In this document: one piece after another, positions 55,278 to 63,438 of the stretch | Layout: each line of letters begins with the position of its first letter | Position numbering within the stretch: position 1 is the first letter of the stretch | Origin: Lentibacter algarum | GTDB lineage: Bacteria; Pseudomonadota; Alphaproteobacteria; Rhodobacterales; Rhodobacteraceae | DNA length: 64,000 bases | NCBI RefSeq assembly: GCF_018860975.1 | Contig: NZ_JAHKQI010000005.1 | Span: forward strand, 434,001-498,000 | Direction of reading: 5' to 3' | Notes under the pieces: generated by a model | What the model was told of the DNA's origin: nothing | Database searches by the model: none | What the model saw: only the letters and a program-made list of their open reading frames with translations | Program-made: the position numbers and the translations under genes

Positions 55278-56279
55278 ATGCCAACAGCCTTAGTCACCGG
55301 AGCCGCTGGGTTTATCGGCTACTTCACAAGCAAGCGTTTGCTGGCTGAGGGCTACGACGTTGTCGGGCTTGACGCGATGAGCGACTATTATGATGTGGCA
55401 CTCAAGCAGGCGCGGCTCAAGTTGTTGGCGGCAGACGAGCGCTTCGAGTTTGTGCAGGCGCGGGTTGAGGATGAGGGCGTTTTGGCCAACATCCTGTCGC
55501 GCGGCGTCGATCTGGTTGTTCACCTCGCGGCGCAGGCCGGTGTGCGCTTCTCGATAGAGCAACCGCGGGCTTACCTGGACAGCAACATTCGCGGCACTTT
55601 TGAGCTGTTGGAGGCCGCACGGGCGCACCCTGTGAAGCACTTGATGATTGCATCAACCTCGTCAGCTTACGGGGCGAATGATGTCTACCCTTATGTTGAA
55701 GCCATGCGCACTGACCACCAGATGTCGTTCTATGCGGCGACAAAGAAGGCCTGTGAAGCGATGTCGCATTCTTATGCGCATCTCTATAACATCCCGACCA
55801 CGTGCTTTCGGTTTTTCACCGTTTATGGCCCGTGGGGGCGGCCTGATATGGCGCCCTACAAGTTCACCAAAGCGATTTTGGAAGGCACGCCGATCGACGT
55901 TTACAACCACGGCAACATGAAGCGCGACTTTACGTATGTTGAGGACCTGGTTGACCGGTTGGTTGCTTTGGCGGCGCATCAGCCTGAAACAGGCAAGCCT
56001 GCAGAGCATGACAGCCTGTCGCCGGTTGCGCCTTGGCGGGTTGTGAACATCGGCCGTGGTAAGCCTGTTGAACTGGCCGATTTTATTGCTGCGATCGAAA
56101 CCGCGGCAGGGCGCAAAGCCAAGCAGAACCTGCTCCCTATGCAAGCTGGTGATGTGCCTGCGACATGGGCCGACACAACATTGGTTGATGCCTTGCTAGG
56201 CCCGCAAGAGCACCAAACCAGCCTTGAGAAGGGCGTGCAGGCATTCGTTGACTGGTATCGCGGATATTACGGCGTATAG
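55278..56279 (+). CDS. NAD-dependent nucleotide-sugar epimerase (UDP-glucuronate 4-epimerase type)
   Basis: 333 residues, extended SDR. NAD motif TGAAGFIGYFTSKRL, LAAQAGVRFSIEQPRAYLDS, catalytic YAATKK, and FRFFTVYGPWGRPDMAPYKF, which is typical of UDP-glucuronate/galacturonate 4-epimerases used for capsule or LPS sugars. Cytoplasmic. Start follows TGGAG. No other polysaccharide genes are nearby, so the end product is unclear. Confidence 0.88.
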   Translation: MPTALVTGAAGFIGYFTSKRLLAEGYDVVGLDAMSDYYDVALKQARLKLLAADERFEFVQARVEDEGVLANILSRGVDLVVHLAAQAGVRFSIEQPRAYLDSNIRGTFELLEAARAHPVKHLMIASTSSAYGANDVYPYVEAMRTDHQMSFYAATKKACEAMSHSYAHLYNIPTTCFRFFTVYGPWGRPDMAPYKFTKAILEGTPIDVYNHGNMKRDFTYVEDLVDRLVALAAHQPETGKPAEHDSLSPVAPWRVVNIGRGKPVELADFIAAIETAAGRKAKQNLLPMQAGDVPATWADTTLVDALLGPQEHQTSLEKGVQAFVDWYRGYYGV

Positions 56280-56408
56280 CGGGGGAATGCAGCGCCAAAA
56301 TTCCCGTTAAAGGTTTGTGCTAAATGTTGTTTATCTGTTAGCATATTAGGGGCTTGATGTATAAAGCACCTACAAAAAAGCAGCAGTTACATAACGAGGG
56401 ACAACAAC

Positions 56409-56840
56409 ATGCTTAACGAATTCAAAGACTTCATCGCCAAGGGCAATGTCATGGACATGGCCGTTGGTATCATTATCGGCGCGGCGTTTACTGCGATTGT
56501 AGGATCGCTGGTTGCTGATTTGATCAACCCGATCATCGGCCTTGCGATGGGTGGCGTTGACTTTACCAATATGTACGCCGTGCTGTCAGGCACAGTTGCT
56601 GAAGGTGCAACGCTTGAAGCCGCTCGTGAAGGCGGCGCAGCCGTGTTTGCTTACGGTAGCTTCATCATGGCAATCATCAACTTCCTGATCATCGCCTTTG
56701 TGGTGTTCATGCTGGTTCGCTACGTGAACAAAGCCAAAGACGCAGCCGCCAAGGAAGAAGAAGCAGCCGAAGAAGCGCCAGCGGGCCCAACCGAGCTCGA
56801 CCTTCTCGCCGAGATCCGCGACGCGCTTGCCAAGAAGTAA
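56409..56840 (+). CDS. mscL: Large-conductance mechanosensitive channel
   Basis: 143 residues. [38 protein letters not shown] (TM1) and [19 protein letters not shown]-like TM2 (here [20 protein letters not shown]) are diagnostic of MscL, ending in a charged helical bundle. Pentameric inner-membrane pore that opens on osmotic downshock. Single gene with its own terminator at 56869. Confidence 0.96.
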   Translation: MLNEFKDFIAKGNVMDMAVGIIIGAAFTAIVGSLVADLINPIIGLAMGGVDFTNMYAVLSGTVAEGATLEAAREGGAAVFAYGSFIMAIINFLIIAFVVFMLVRYVNKAKDAAAKEEEAAEEAPAGPTELDLLAEIRDALAKK

Positions 56841-56868
56841 CAAGCACGCTTGCTTGAACAAAAAGAAA

Positions 56869-56895
56869 GGCCTGCCCTACGGGGTGGGCCTTTTT
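56869..56895 (+). terminator. Intrinsic terminator after mscL
   Basis: A 9-bp stem GGCCTGCCC/GGGTGGGCC (two G-U pairs) with a TACG tetraloop, followed by TTTTT. Located 28 bases after the mscL stop. Confidence 0.85.
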
Positions 56896-56947
56896 GGTTT
56901 CTGGGGCTAGGGTTTGGAGCATTATCAAACACGCCAAAGAGGTATTT

Positions 56948-57406
56948 ATGTTCAGATCATTCTTCACTGCACTTATGTTCGTCGGGCTTGCCGCAGTTGC
57001 GCAGGCTGAAAAACTGCGAGTTTATTCGCCCGGTGACGGTTTCTTGAACCTGCGCACAGGGCCGGGCAGCGAGTTTTCTATCGTTAGGCGGATGGGACAC
57101 GGCACGACGGTTGATACCCTTGAGCGCTCGGGAAACTGGCTGCGCGTGCGCCACCAGAGCGGGGCAGATGGCTGGGCCTACATTAAACATTTTCGTAAGG
57201 TTGTTGCCTCTACAAACAAACGCACAGTCAGCTCGCCCGGTGACGGGTATCTGAACCTGCGCACAGGGCCGGGCACCAGCTTTGCGATTGTCCGCGAGAT
57301 GTATAACGGCCAGACCGTGCGCATCCTTGAGCGCAAGGGAAGCTGGGCGCGTGTGCGCCACCAAAGCGGAGCGACAGGCTGGGCATCGGCGAAATATTTG
57401 CAATAA
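56948..57406 (+). CDS. Exported protein with two tandem SH3b domains
   Basis: 152 residues. Signal peptide (FFTALMFVGLAAVAQA), then two nearly identical SH3b repeats: FLNLRTGPGSEFSIVRRMG to GADGWAYIKHF and YLNLRTGPGTSFAIVREMY to GATGWASAKYLQ. Bacterial SH3b domains bind cell-wall peptides; there is no catalytic domain here. Repeats are also similar at the DNA level, suggesting recent duplication. AGAGG ribosome-binding site. Confidence 0.88.
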   Translation: MFRSFFTALMFVGLAAVAQAEKLRVYSPGDGFLNLRTGPGSEFSIVRRMGHGTTVDTLERSGNWLRVRHQSGADGWAYIKHFRKVVASTNKRTVSSPGDGYLNLRTGPGTSFAIVREMYNGQTVRILERKGSWARVRHQSGATGWASAKYLQ

Positions 57407-57488
57407 ACGGGATTTGCTTGCGACACGGTGAGTTTTGTATTTGACTCCGCCGCGCCACGCAGATAATTCGCCCTCACTGGTTGTGAAT

Positions 57489-57565
57489 GGCGTGATAGCT
57501 CAGCTGGTTAGAGCACAGCACTCATAATGCTGGGGTCGGTGGTTCAAGTCCACCTCACGCTACCA
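57489..57565 (+). tRNA. tRNA-Met (anticodon CAT)
   Basis: 77-base cloverleaf: acceptor GGCGTGA/TCACGCT (G-U closing pair), D stem GCTC/GAGC, anticodon stem CAGCA/TGCTG with loop CTCATAA, T stem GGTGG/CCACC with loop TTCAAGT, encoded CCA. A CAT anticodon could also be Ile2 or initiator, but the GGC start and GCTACCA end resemble elongator tRNA-Met, and the initiator hallmark of three G-C pairs in the anticodon stem is absent. Confidence 0.93.
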
Positions 57566-57576
57566 CAAGCACTATT

Positions 57577-57609
57577 AAAAAAGCCCTGAGGTTTGCTCAG
57601 GGCTTTTTT
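57577..57609. terminator. Bidirectional terminator between tRNA-Met and ald
   Basis: Near-ideal symmetrical terminator: AAAAAAGCCCTGAG, GTTTG loop, CTCAGGGCTTTTTT. Serves the tRNA on the plus strand and ald on the minus strand. Confidence 0.93.
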
Positions 57610-57628
57610 GTGTTTCGGGGGTTTGCGA

Positions 57629-58744
57629 TTACTTGATCGCCAGCTGCGGTGACAGCACGTCAAGGCCGAGTGCTTCGCCGACGGCGTAGTATGTCAGCTT
57701 GCCAGCGTGGACGTTGAGACCGTTGAGCAAGTGTGGATCGTCGGCGCAGGCTTGCTTCCAGCCCTTGTCGGCGAGGGCCAGCATGAATGGCATCGTCGCG
57801 TTGCCGAGGGCGATCGTCGAGGTGCGCGCCACGGCTCCGGGCATGTTGGCCACGCAGTAATGGATGATGCCATCGACATCATAGATCGGGTCTTGGTGGG
57901 TGGTGGCCTTTGAGGTTTCAAAGCAGCCGCCTTGGTCGATTGCGACATCGACAAGCACCGAGCCGGGCTTCATCGAGCCGAGTTGCTCGCGGGTGACGAG
58001 TTGTGGTGCTGCGGCTCCGGGGACGAGAACTGCGCCGATCACCATGTCCGTTGTCGAAAGCAGCTCCTGCACGGCGCCCTTGTCGGAGTACTGCGTGGTG
58101 AGACGGCCCATAAAGACGTCATCAAGGTAGCTCAAACGCGGCACCGAGCGGTCAAGCACCGTGACGTTGGCGCCCATGCCCACGGCAACGCGCGCAGCGG
58201 CTGTGCCAACGACACCACCGCCGATGATTGCAACGTTCGCAGGGCGCACTCCGGGAACGCCGCCCATGAGAACACCGCTGCCGCCGTTGGCTTTCTGCAA
58301 GGCCCATGCGCCGGATTGTGGCGCGAGGCGACCAGCAACTTCCGACATTGGCGCGAGCAACGGCAAGCCGCCGCGGCTGTCGGTGACGGTTTCGTAGGCG
58401 ATGGCGGTGCAGCCAGATGCGAGCAGGTCTTGCGTTTGGGCGGGGTCGGGGGCGAGGTGCAGGTAGGTGAACAAGAGCTGACCCTCGCGCAGCATTTTGC
58501 GCTCGACGGCCTGCGGCTCTTTGACCTTCACGATCATGTCGGCAGTCGCAAAAATCTCTTCTGCGGTGTCGATGATCGTCGCGCCTGCTGCGGTATAGTC
58601 TTCGTCAGTGAAACCAGCACCAAGGCCTGCGCCTTTCTGGATGATAACACTATGGCCGCGGGCGACGGCTTCGCCTGCGGCGTTCGGCGTTACACCCACT
58701 CGATACTCTTGTGGCTTAATCTCTGTCGGGCATCCGATCTTCAT
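57629..58744 (-). CDS. ald: Alanine dehydrogenase
   Basis: 371 residues. NAD-dependent reductive amination of pyruvate or, more often, oxidative deamination of L-alanine. MKIGCPTEIKPQEYRVGVTP, IIQKGAGLGAGFTDEDY, the NAD motif VAIIGGGVVGTAAARVA and DIAIDQGG-like segment (here DVAIDQGGCFETS) are diagnostic. Start at 58744 follows GGGAGAG. Divergent from an Lrp-type gene that probably regulates it in response to alanine. Confidence 0.95.
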   Translation of the reverse strand: MKIGCPTEIKPQEYRVGVTPNAAGEAVARGHSVIIQKGAGLGAGFTDEDYTAAGATIIDTAEEIFATADMIVKVKEPQAVERKMLREGQLLFTYLHLAPDPAQTQDLLASGCTAIAYETVTDSRGGLPLLAPMSEVAGRLAPQSGAWALQKANGGSGVLMGGVPGVRPANVAIIGGGVVGTAAARVAVGMGANVTVLDRSVPRLSYLDDVFMGRLTTQYSDKGAVQELLSTTDMVIGAVLVPGAAAPQLVTREQLGSMKPGSVLVDVAIDQGGCFETSKATTHQDPIYDVDGIIHYCVANMPGAVARTSTIALGNATMPFMLALADKGWKQACADDPHLLNGLNVHAGKLTYYAVGEALGLDVLSPQLAIK

Positions 58745-58840
58745 GGCTTTCTCTCCCTTAGCCTTGATATGATCGGTGTAGGATGTCCTAACATCAACGC
58801 AAAGGTGTGTGAATCTTTGGCGTGAAGAATGGACTTTATC

Positions 58841-58851
58841 GAAGAATCTTC
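58841..58851. promoter_or_regulatory. Palindromic candidate Lrp-type site in ald/lrp region
   Basis: GAAGAATCTTC is a perfect odd palindrome. A partial match (GAAGAAT at 58824-58830, after GAATCTT at 58811-58817) lies about 25 bases away, so several half-sites with a helical-phase spacing may be present, as expected for an Lrp/AsnC octamer. Purely inferred. Confidence 0.4.
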
Positions 58852-58887
58852 TAACATAAAGATCAATTGCGGGAGAGATGTGCGCAA

Positions 58888-59346
58888 ATGTCATTGGATG
58901 AGATAGATCGAAGAATTTTACGCGCCCTTCAACGAAAAGGCCGGATGTCAAATGCGGAGTTGAGCGAGGCCGTTAACCTGAGCCCGAGTGCGTGCCACAG
59001 GCGGGTGCAGCGGCTGGAGAAAGACGGCTACATTCGTGACTATGTGGCGCTGCTGGATGCCCGTAAGATGAGCGTGCCGAGCACAGTCTTCGTCGAGATC
59101 ACGCTTTCGGGGCAAGCCGATGAGGTATTGGATGCTTTCGAGAAAGCTGTCTCGCGGATACCTGATGTTCTGGAGTGTCATTTGATGGCTGGCACGGCGG
59201 ACTATTTGCTGAAAGTGGTTGCCGAGAACACCGAAGATTTTGCCCGTATTCACCGACAGTATCTAGCGCGTTTGCCTGGGGTGCTACAGATGCAATCAAG
59301 CTTTGCATTGCGCACGGTCTTCAAGACAACGGCACTGCCTGTCTGA
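58888..59346 (+). CDS. Lrp/AsnC family transcriptional regulator
   Basis: 152 residues. N-terminal HTH (MSLDEIDRRILRALQRKGR, with NLSPSACHRRVQRLEKDGYI), then the RAM effector domain (VEITLSGQADEVLDAFEKAV to GTADYLLKVVAEN). Divergent from ald, an arrangement known for AldR-like activators. The ATG at 58888 matches the start of the HTH; the in-frame TTG at 58867 would add seven residues. Confidence 0.92.
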   Translation: MSLDEIDRRILRALQRKGRMSNAELSEAVNLSPSACHRRVQRLEKDGYIRDYVALLDARKMSVPSTVFVEITLSGQADEVLDAFEKAVSRIPDVLECHLMAGTADYLLKVVAENTEDFARIHRQYLARLPGVLQMQSSFALRTVFKTTALPV

Positions 59347-59436
59347 TTTTAGCTAAGTTGTCGGAAGAAGGCGGGCGGGGGGTTCAGCTTTGTTATTGCC
59401 GTGGGGTTAAGCTCTGATCGAGTTTGGAGCAGCCCA

Positions 59437-60039
59437 ATGACGCAACCTTTCATTCGCGAGACATCAGAGTTTTTGCCAGTAAGCGGCAATGCTGTAGTGG
59501 GGCAGACTCTGTGTTTGAGTTTTGAGGCGAGCACAAGGATAGCGACTGCGATGGGCGAGGTGCCGGTTTGCGAGCTTTGGCGGGGCGACAATGTTCTGAC
59601 ATATGACGGCGGTGCAGAACCTGTGCTTTGGGCAGGGCAACGAGAGGTTTGCGGCAAGGGAAGCGATGCGCCGGTGTTGTTTACCCCCGGAACCATCGGA
59701 AATTTTGCGCCGCTCAGGCTCGCACCGCAGCATAGGGTGCTTGTGGTCTCGCCACAGGCCGAGCTGTTGTTTGGCCATAGCGAGGTGTTGGTGCCTGCAA
59801 AAGCGCTGGTCGATGGGCGGGGGGTATGCTTCGCGCCCTGCGAGCGGGTAAGTTACGTGCACATTTTGCTAAGGCAACACACGCTGGTGTTTGCTGAGGG
59901 CGCGAGTTGTGAAAGCTTGCTTCCTTCAGAAGGCATGTTCGACATTGTCGAGCCGCGCTTGCAGACCTCGTTGCCGGATTACCGCGCGGTGCGGCCAGTG
60001 CTCAGTTACACCGAGGCGCTGACGCTGGGCTGCTGTTAG
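59437..60039 (+). CDS. Hint (hedgehog/intein-type) domain protein
   Basis: 200 residues, nearly all one Hint_2-type domain: LCLSFEASTRIATAMGEVPV at the start, GDNVLTYDGGAEPVLWAG, then LRLAPQHRVLV (the His of block B) and a C-terminal YVHILLRQHTLVFAEG segment. Common in Rhodobacteraceae, usually at the end of large secreted proteins; here it stands alone. No exteins with a clear junction are visible. Autoproteolysis cannot be asserted. GGAG site before the ATG. Confidence 0.8.
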   Translation: MTQPFIRETSEFLPVSGNAVVGQTLCLSFEASTRIATAMGEVPVCELWRGDNVLTYDGGAEPVLWAGQREVCGKGSDAPVLFTPGTIGNFAPLRLAPQHRVLVVSPQAELLFGHSEVLVPAKALVDGRGVCFAPCERVSYVHILLRQHTLVFAEGASCESLLPSEGMFDIVEPRLQTSLPDYRAVRPVLSYTEALTLGCC

Positions 60040-60114
60040 AGATCGCAGCGCAAACGCTTTAGGCTTGCTCCACCTGTACGGGAGGTTACGTTGCCTTTCT
60101 AAAGGAGTAACCCA

Positions 60115-61695
60115 ATGGCATTTGATCACATCGTTATTGGCGCGGGCAGTGCAGGCTGTGTTATGGCGCGCAGGCTGGCGGATGCGGGGCGCAAAGTGTT
60201 GTTGCTTGAGGCAGGCGGGCGTGACAATTACCACTGGGTGCATATCCCGATGGGCTATCTCTATTGCATCGGAAACCCGCGCACAGATTGGTGCTTTCGC
60301 ACCGAGCAGGAGGCGGGGCTGAACGGGCGTTCGCTTTTGTATCCGCGCGGTAAGGTGCTCGGCGGGTGTTCCTCGATCAACGGCATGCTTTATCTTCGCG
60401 GGCAGGCGGCGGACTATGACGGCTGGCGGCAGATGGGCCTCACTGGCTGGGGCTGGGACGATGTGCTGCCTTACTTCAAGAAATCGGAAGATTACCATGA
60501 CGGCGCGGATGAGTTGCACGGCGAAGGCGGGCCTTGGCGGGTAGAAGAGCAGCGGCTGCATTGGGACTTGCTGGATGACTGGCGTGATGGGGCTGTTGCT
60601 TGGGGCTTGCCGGAGGTTGATGATTTTAACCGCGGCACCAACGAAGGTGTCGGCTACTTTAAGGTCAACCAGCGCGGCGGCTGGCGGATCAACACGGCCA
60701 AAGCGTTCTTGCGCGGTGCACCCAAGGGCATGATAGAGACAGTCACAGGCGCGCATGTGCGGCGGTTGGTGCTGGAAGGCGGGCGCGCGGTTGGTGTCGA
60801 ATACGAACACGGAAATGACGTGACGACCGCGCGCTGTGGCGGTGAAGTGGTGCTCAGTGCGGGGGCAGTTGGCAGCCCGCAGATATTACAGCTTTCCGGC
60901 CTTGGGCCGGCGGGGCTTTTGGCAGAGCATGGCGTTGAGGTGCAGCAAGACCTGCAAGGTGTCGGCGCGAACCTTCAAGACCATCTGCAACTCAGGACGA
61001 TCTTCAAGCTCAAGAATGCGACGACGCTGAATACATTGGCCGGGTCGATGTGGGGCAAGGCCAAGATCGGGCTGGAGTATCTGCTGAAACGCAGCGGGCC
61101 GATGAGCATGGCACCGAGCCAGCTTGGTGCGTTTACCAAGAGCCGGCCTGACCTTGAGACCCCTGATCTGGAGTATCATGTGCAGCCCTTGTCGCTTGGT
61201 GCGTTTGGCGAGGATTTGCACCCGTTTGATGCGATGACGACCAGCGTGTGCAACTTGCGGCCCGAGAGCGTTGGAACGGTGCACATTGCCAGCGCTGACC
61301 CGAAGGATGCGCCGAAAATTGCGCCGAACTACCTGAGCACCGAGGGCGACCGCGCGGTTGCAGTTGCGGCGATCCGGCAGGTGCGCGAGTTGATGGCGGC
61401 GGACGCGATGACGAAGTATCAGCCGGAAGAGATGTTGCCCGGCGCGGGGGTGGACAGCGACGGCGAGCTTGTTCAGGCGGCAGGGGATATCGGCACGACG
61501 ATCTTTCACCCGACGTGCACGGTGCGGATGGGGCAAGAGCCGGACGCGCCGCTGGACGGGGCGTGCCGGATGAAGGCAGTTGGCAACCTAAGGGTTGTGG
61601 ATGCCAGCGTTATGCCGAAGATTATCAGCGGCAACACCAACTCACCGACGATCATGATCGCTGAGAAAATTGCCGATATGATGGTGCGTGGATGA
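60115..61695 (+). CDS. GMC-family (choline-dehydrogenase-like) oxidoreductase
   Basis: 526 residues. FAD motif HIVIGAGSAGCVMARRLADA, GMC signature region YPRGKVLGGCSSINGMLYLRG, the second signature GAVGSPQILQLSGLGP and the active-site His in TIFHPTCTVRMG. Oxidises a primary or secondary alcohol; the substrate cannot be fixed, and no betaine-aldehyde dehydrogenase is adjacent. AAAGGAG ribosome-binding site. Confidence 0.9.
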   Translation: MAFDHIVIGAGSAGCVMARRLADAGRKVLLLEAGGRDNYHWVHIPMGYLYCIGNPRTDWCFRTEQEAGLNGRSLLYPRGKVLGGCSSINGMLYLRGQAADYDGWRQMGLTGWGWDDVLPYFKKSEDYHDGADELHGEGGPWRVEEQRLHWDLLDDWRDGAVAWGLPEVDDFNRGTNEGVGYFKVNQRGGWRINTAKAFLRGAPKGMIETVTGAHVRRLVLEGGRAVGVEYEHGNDVTTARCGGEVVLSAGAVGSPQILQLSGLGPAGLLAEHGVEVQQDLQGVGANLQDHLQLRTIFKLKNATTLNTLAGSMWGKAKIGLEYLLKRSGPMSMAPSQLGAFTKSRPDLETPDLEYHVQPLSLGAFGEDLHPFDAMTTSVCNLRPESVGTVHIASADPKDAPKIAPNYLSTEGDRAVAVAAIRQVRELMAADAMTKYQPEEMLPGAGVDSDGELVQAAGDIGTTIFHPTCTVRMGQEPDAPLDGACRMKAVGNLRVVDASVMPKIISGNTNSPTIMIAEKIADMMVRG

Positions 61696-61702
61696 GGTGT
61701 TT

Positions 61703-61744
61703 CGCCTGCTTGTGCAGGCGACCGGCTGGGGGCGCTGCCCCCAG
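61703..61744 (+). terminator. Double hairpin after the GMC oxidoreductase gene
   Basis: Two perfect stem-loops in tandem: CGCCTGC/GCAGGCG with a 4-base loop (61703-61720), and CTGGGGGC/GCCCCCAG with a GCT loop (61726-61744). GGGGGC-rich hairpins of this form recur after genes in Rhodobacteraceae. No U-tract follows directly. Confidence 0.6.
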
Positions 61745-61788
61745 ACCCCCGGGATGTTTTAACCAAGAAAAAGAGTAAGGGAGTGCCT

Positions 61789-62355
61789 ATGGTCGAGATC
61801 GTCGTGAGCTATCATAGCGGAAGCGGCCACACGCGGCGTTTGGTTGAGGTGTTCTCCGAAGCGCTGGTTGAGCTGGGTGCTGTGGTGCATGTCGCCAATG
61901 TCGAAAATTTCAAGGAGGCTGACTGGGATGCTATGCGGGGCGCGGATGCACATGTGTTCGCCGCGCCGACCTATATGGGCAGTGTCTCGGCGCCTTATAA
62001 GGCGTTCATGGATGCGAGCAGTGATATTTGGGGCAGTGCCGACGGCTGGCAAGGCAAAATCGCGGCAGGGATGACTGTTGCCACGTATCCGAGCGGCGAC
62101 AAGCTTAACTCGCTGATGCAGATGGCGGTGTTTGCGGCGCAACACGGGATGATCTGGGTTGGGCTTGATGACATTGGTGCGCCTGTTGAGCCTGAGAAGG
62201 TTGGCATCAATGAGGACGGGTTTTGCCTTGGGATGGGCGCGACATCGGTGCACGATAAGGCGCAAATGATAAGGGCGAGCGATGTGATCACCGCTCGCCG
62301 CTTTGCTGGACGTATCTATGAGGCAACCGCGCGTTGGAAGCGCGGCGCAGTTTAG
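61789..62355 (+). CDS. Flavodoxin-like/NADPH-dependent FMN reductase family protein
   Basis: 188 residues with a flavodoxin fold: FMN phosphate loop SYHSGSGHTRRLVE, aromatic-side segment FAAPTYMGSVSAPYKAFMD and later MTVATYPSGDKL. WrbA-like quinone reductase or a related flavoprotein. The ATG at 61789 follows GGGAG. Convergent with the GST gene, nine bases apart. Confidence 0.85.
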   Translation: MVEIVVSYHSGSGHTRRLVEVFSEALVELGAVVHVANVENFKEADWDAMRGADAHVFAAPTYMGSVSAPYKAFMDASSDIWGSADGWQGKIAAGMTVATYPSGDKLNSLMQMAVFAAQHGMIWVGLDDIGAPVEPEKVGINEDGFCLGMGATSVHDKAQMIRASDVITARRFAGRIYEATARWKRGAV

Positions 62356-62376
62356 CTTTCCAGTTTAGCTTTCCAG
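62351..62376. repeat. 13-bp tandem duplication spanning two stop codons
   Basis: TTTAGCTTTCCAG occurs twice in succession. The first copy contains the stop of the flavodoxin gene and the second the (reverse) stop of the GST gene, so the duplication sits exactly at the junction of two convergent genes. Confidence 0.8.
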
Positions 62377-63228
62377 TTTATCTTGGGTTTTCGTCTCGAA
62401 ATCAGAAGCGTCGTGGCGCTCGCGTAGTTGGCTGGAAAGCTCGCCAAAGGCGCGGTTGACCATGCGGCCACGGCTGACGGCAGGGCGCGCGTCTATTGCT
62501 TCGGCCCAGCGGGTGACGTTTTTGTAGCTGGCGACGTCAAGGAACTCGGCGGCCTCATAGAGGCGTCCAAGCACCAGCTGACCATACCACGCCCAGTTGG
62601 CCATGTCGGCGATGGTGTAGTCTTCGCCCGAGAGGTAGGTGTTGTTGGCAAGGCGGCGGTCGAGCACGTCGAGCTGGCGTTTGACTTCCATGGCGAAGCG
62701 ATTGATCGGGTATTCGTATTTTTCAGGCGCATAGGCGTAGAAGTGCCCGAAGCCGCCGCCGAGGTAGGGCGCTGAGCCCATTTGCCAGAACAACCAGTTG
62801 AGGCATTCGCCGCGCGCGGCCGCGTCTGTCGGGATGAAGGCGCCGAACTTTTCGGCCAGTTGCAACAGGATGCTGCCGCTTTCAAACATCCGGCGTGGCG
62901 GCGTTTCGGAGTGATCCATCAGCGCCGGAATTTTGGAGTTTGGGTTGATCTCAACGAAGCCCGAGCCGAACTGGTCGCCATCGCCGATGTTGATCAGCCA
63001 TGCGTCATATTCTGCACCAGTGTGGCCAGCGGCGAGCAGCTCTTCCAAGAGAACGGTGACTTTGACGCCATTGGGCGTTGCCAGCGAGTAGAGTTGCAGC
63101 GGGTGCTTGCCGACCGGCAGCTCTTTGTCGCTGATGGCGCCTGCGATGGGGCGGTTGATCGAGGCAAAGCGGCCGCCGCTTTCTTGATCCCATGTCCAGA
63201 CTTTGGGGGGGGTGTATGTATCGCTCAT
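62365..63228 (-). CDS. yghU: Glutathione-dependent disulfide-bond oxidoreductase (YghU-type GST)
   Basis: 287 residues. Begins MSDTYTPPKVWTWDQESGG; thioredoxin-fold domain with ATPNGVKVTVLLEELL and NPNSKIPALMD, then the helical C-terminal domain with GGGFGHFYAYAPEKYEYPI, typical of YghU/YfcG Nu-class enzymes that reduce disulfides and peroxides with glutathione. The ATG at 63228 matches homologues; a longer open frame upstream overlaps the divergent flavoenzyme promoter. Confidence 0.9.
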   Translation of the reverse strand: MSDTYTPPKVWTWDQESGGRFASINRPIAGAISDKELPVGKHPLQLYSLATPNGVKVTVLLEELLAAGHTGAEYDAWLINIGDGDQFGSGFVEINPNSKIPALMDHSETPPRRMFESGSILLQLAEKFGAFIPTDAAARGECLNWLFWQMGSAPYLGGGFGHFYAYAPEKYEYPINRFAMEVKRQLDVLDRRLANNTYLSGEDYTIADMANWAWYGQLVLGRLYEAAEFLDVASYKNVTRWAEAIDARPAVSRGRMVNRAFGELSSQLRERHDASDFETKTQDKLES

Positions 63229-63438
63229 GTTAACTGTCCTGTTTGGTGTTTCATTGGTGAAGGTAATGAAAACCACGGCGAATGACAGGGGCAAAAACGC
63301 AAACGTGATGTGCGCTGGCGCGGGGCTGCGGTTTTCGGGAAACCTGAAACTCGAATTCGAGAGTGAAAAAACGCAAAAAGGCGGCTTGTCAGCCTCGCAA
63401 TTCTGCGACTTCATCATGAGAACAAAAATGGAGAGCAA

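Noticed and set aside
57932-58825. 297-codon open frame antisense to ald
   Set aside because: Shadow of ald; composition follows the complement of its codons, and it has no recognisable domain.
59926-60810. 294-codon open frame antisense to the GMC oxidoreductase gene
   Set aside because: Shadow frame without motif; the sense gene has complete FAD and GMC signatures.
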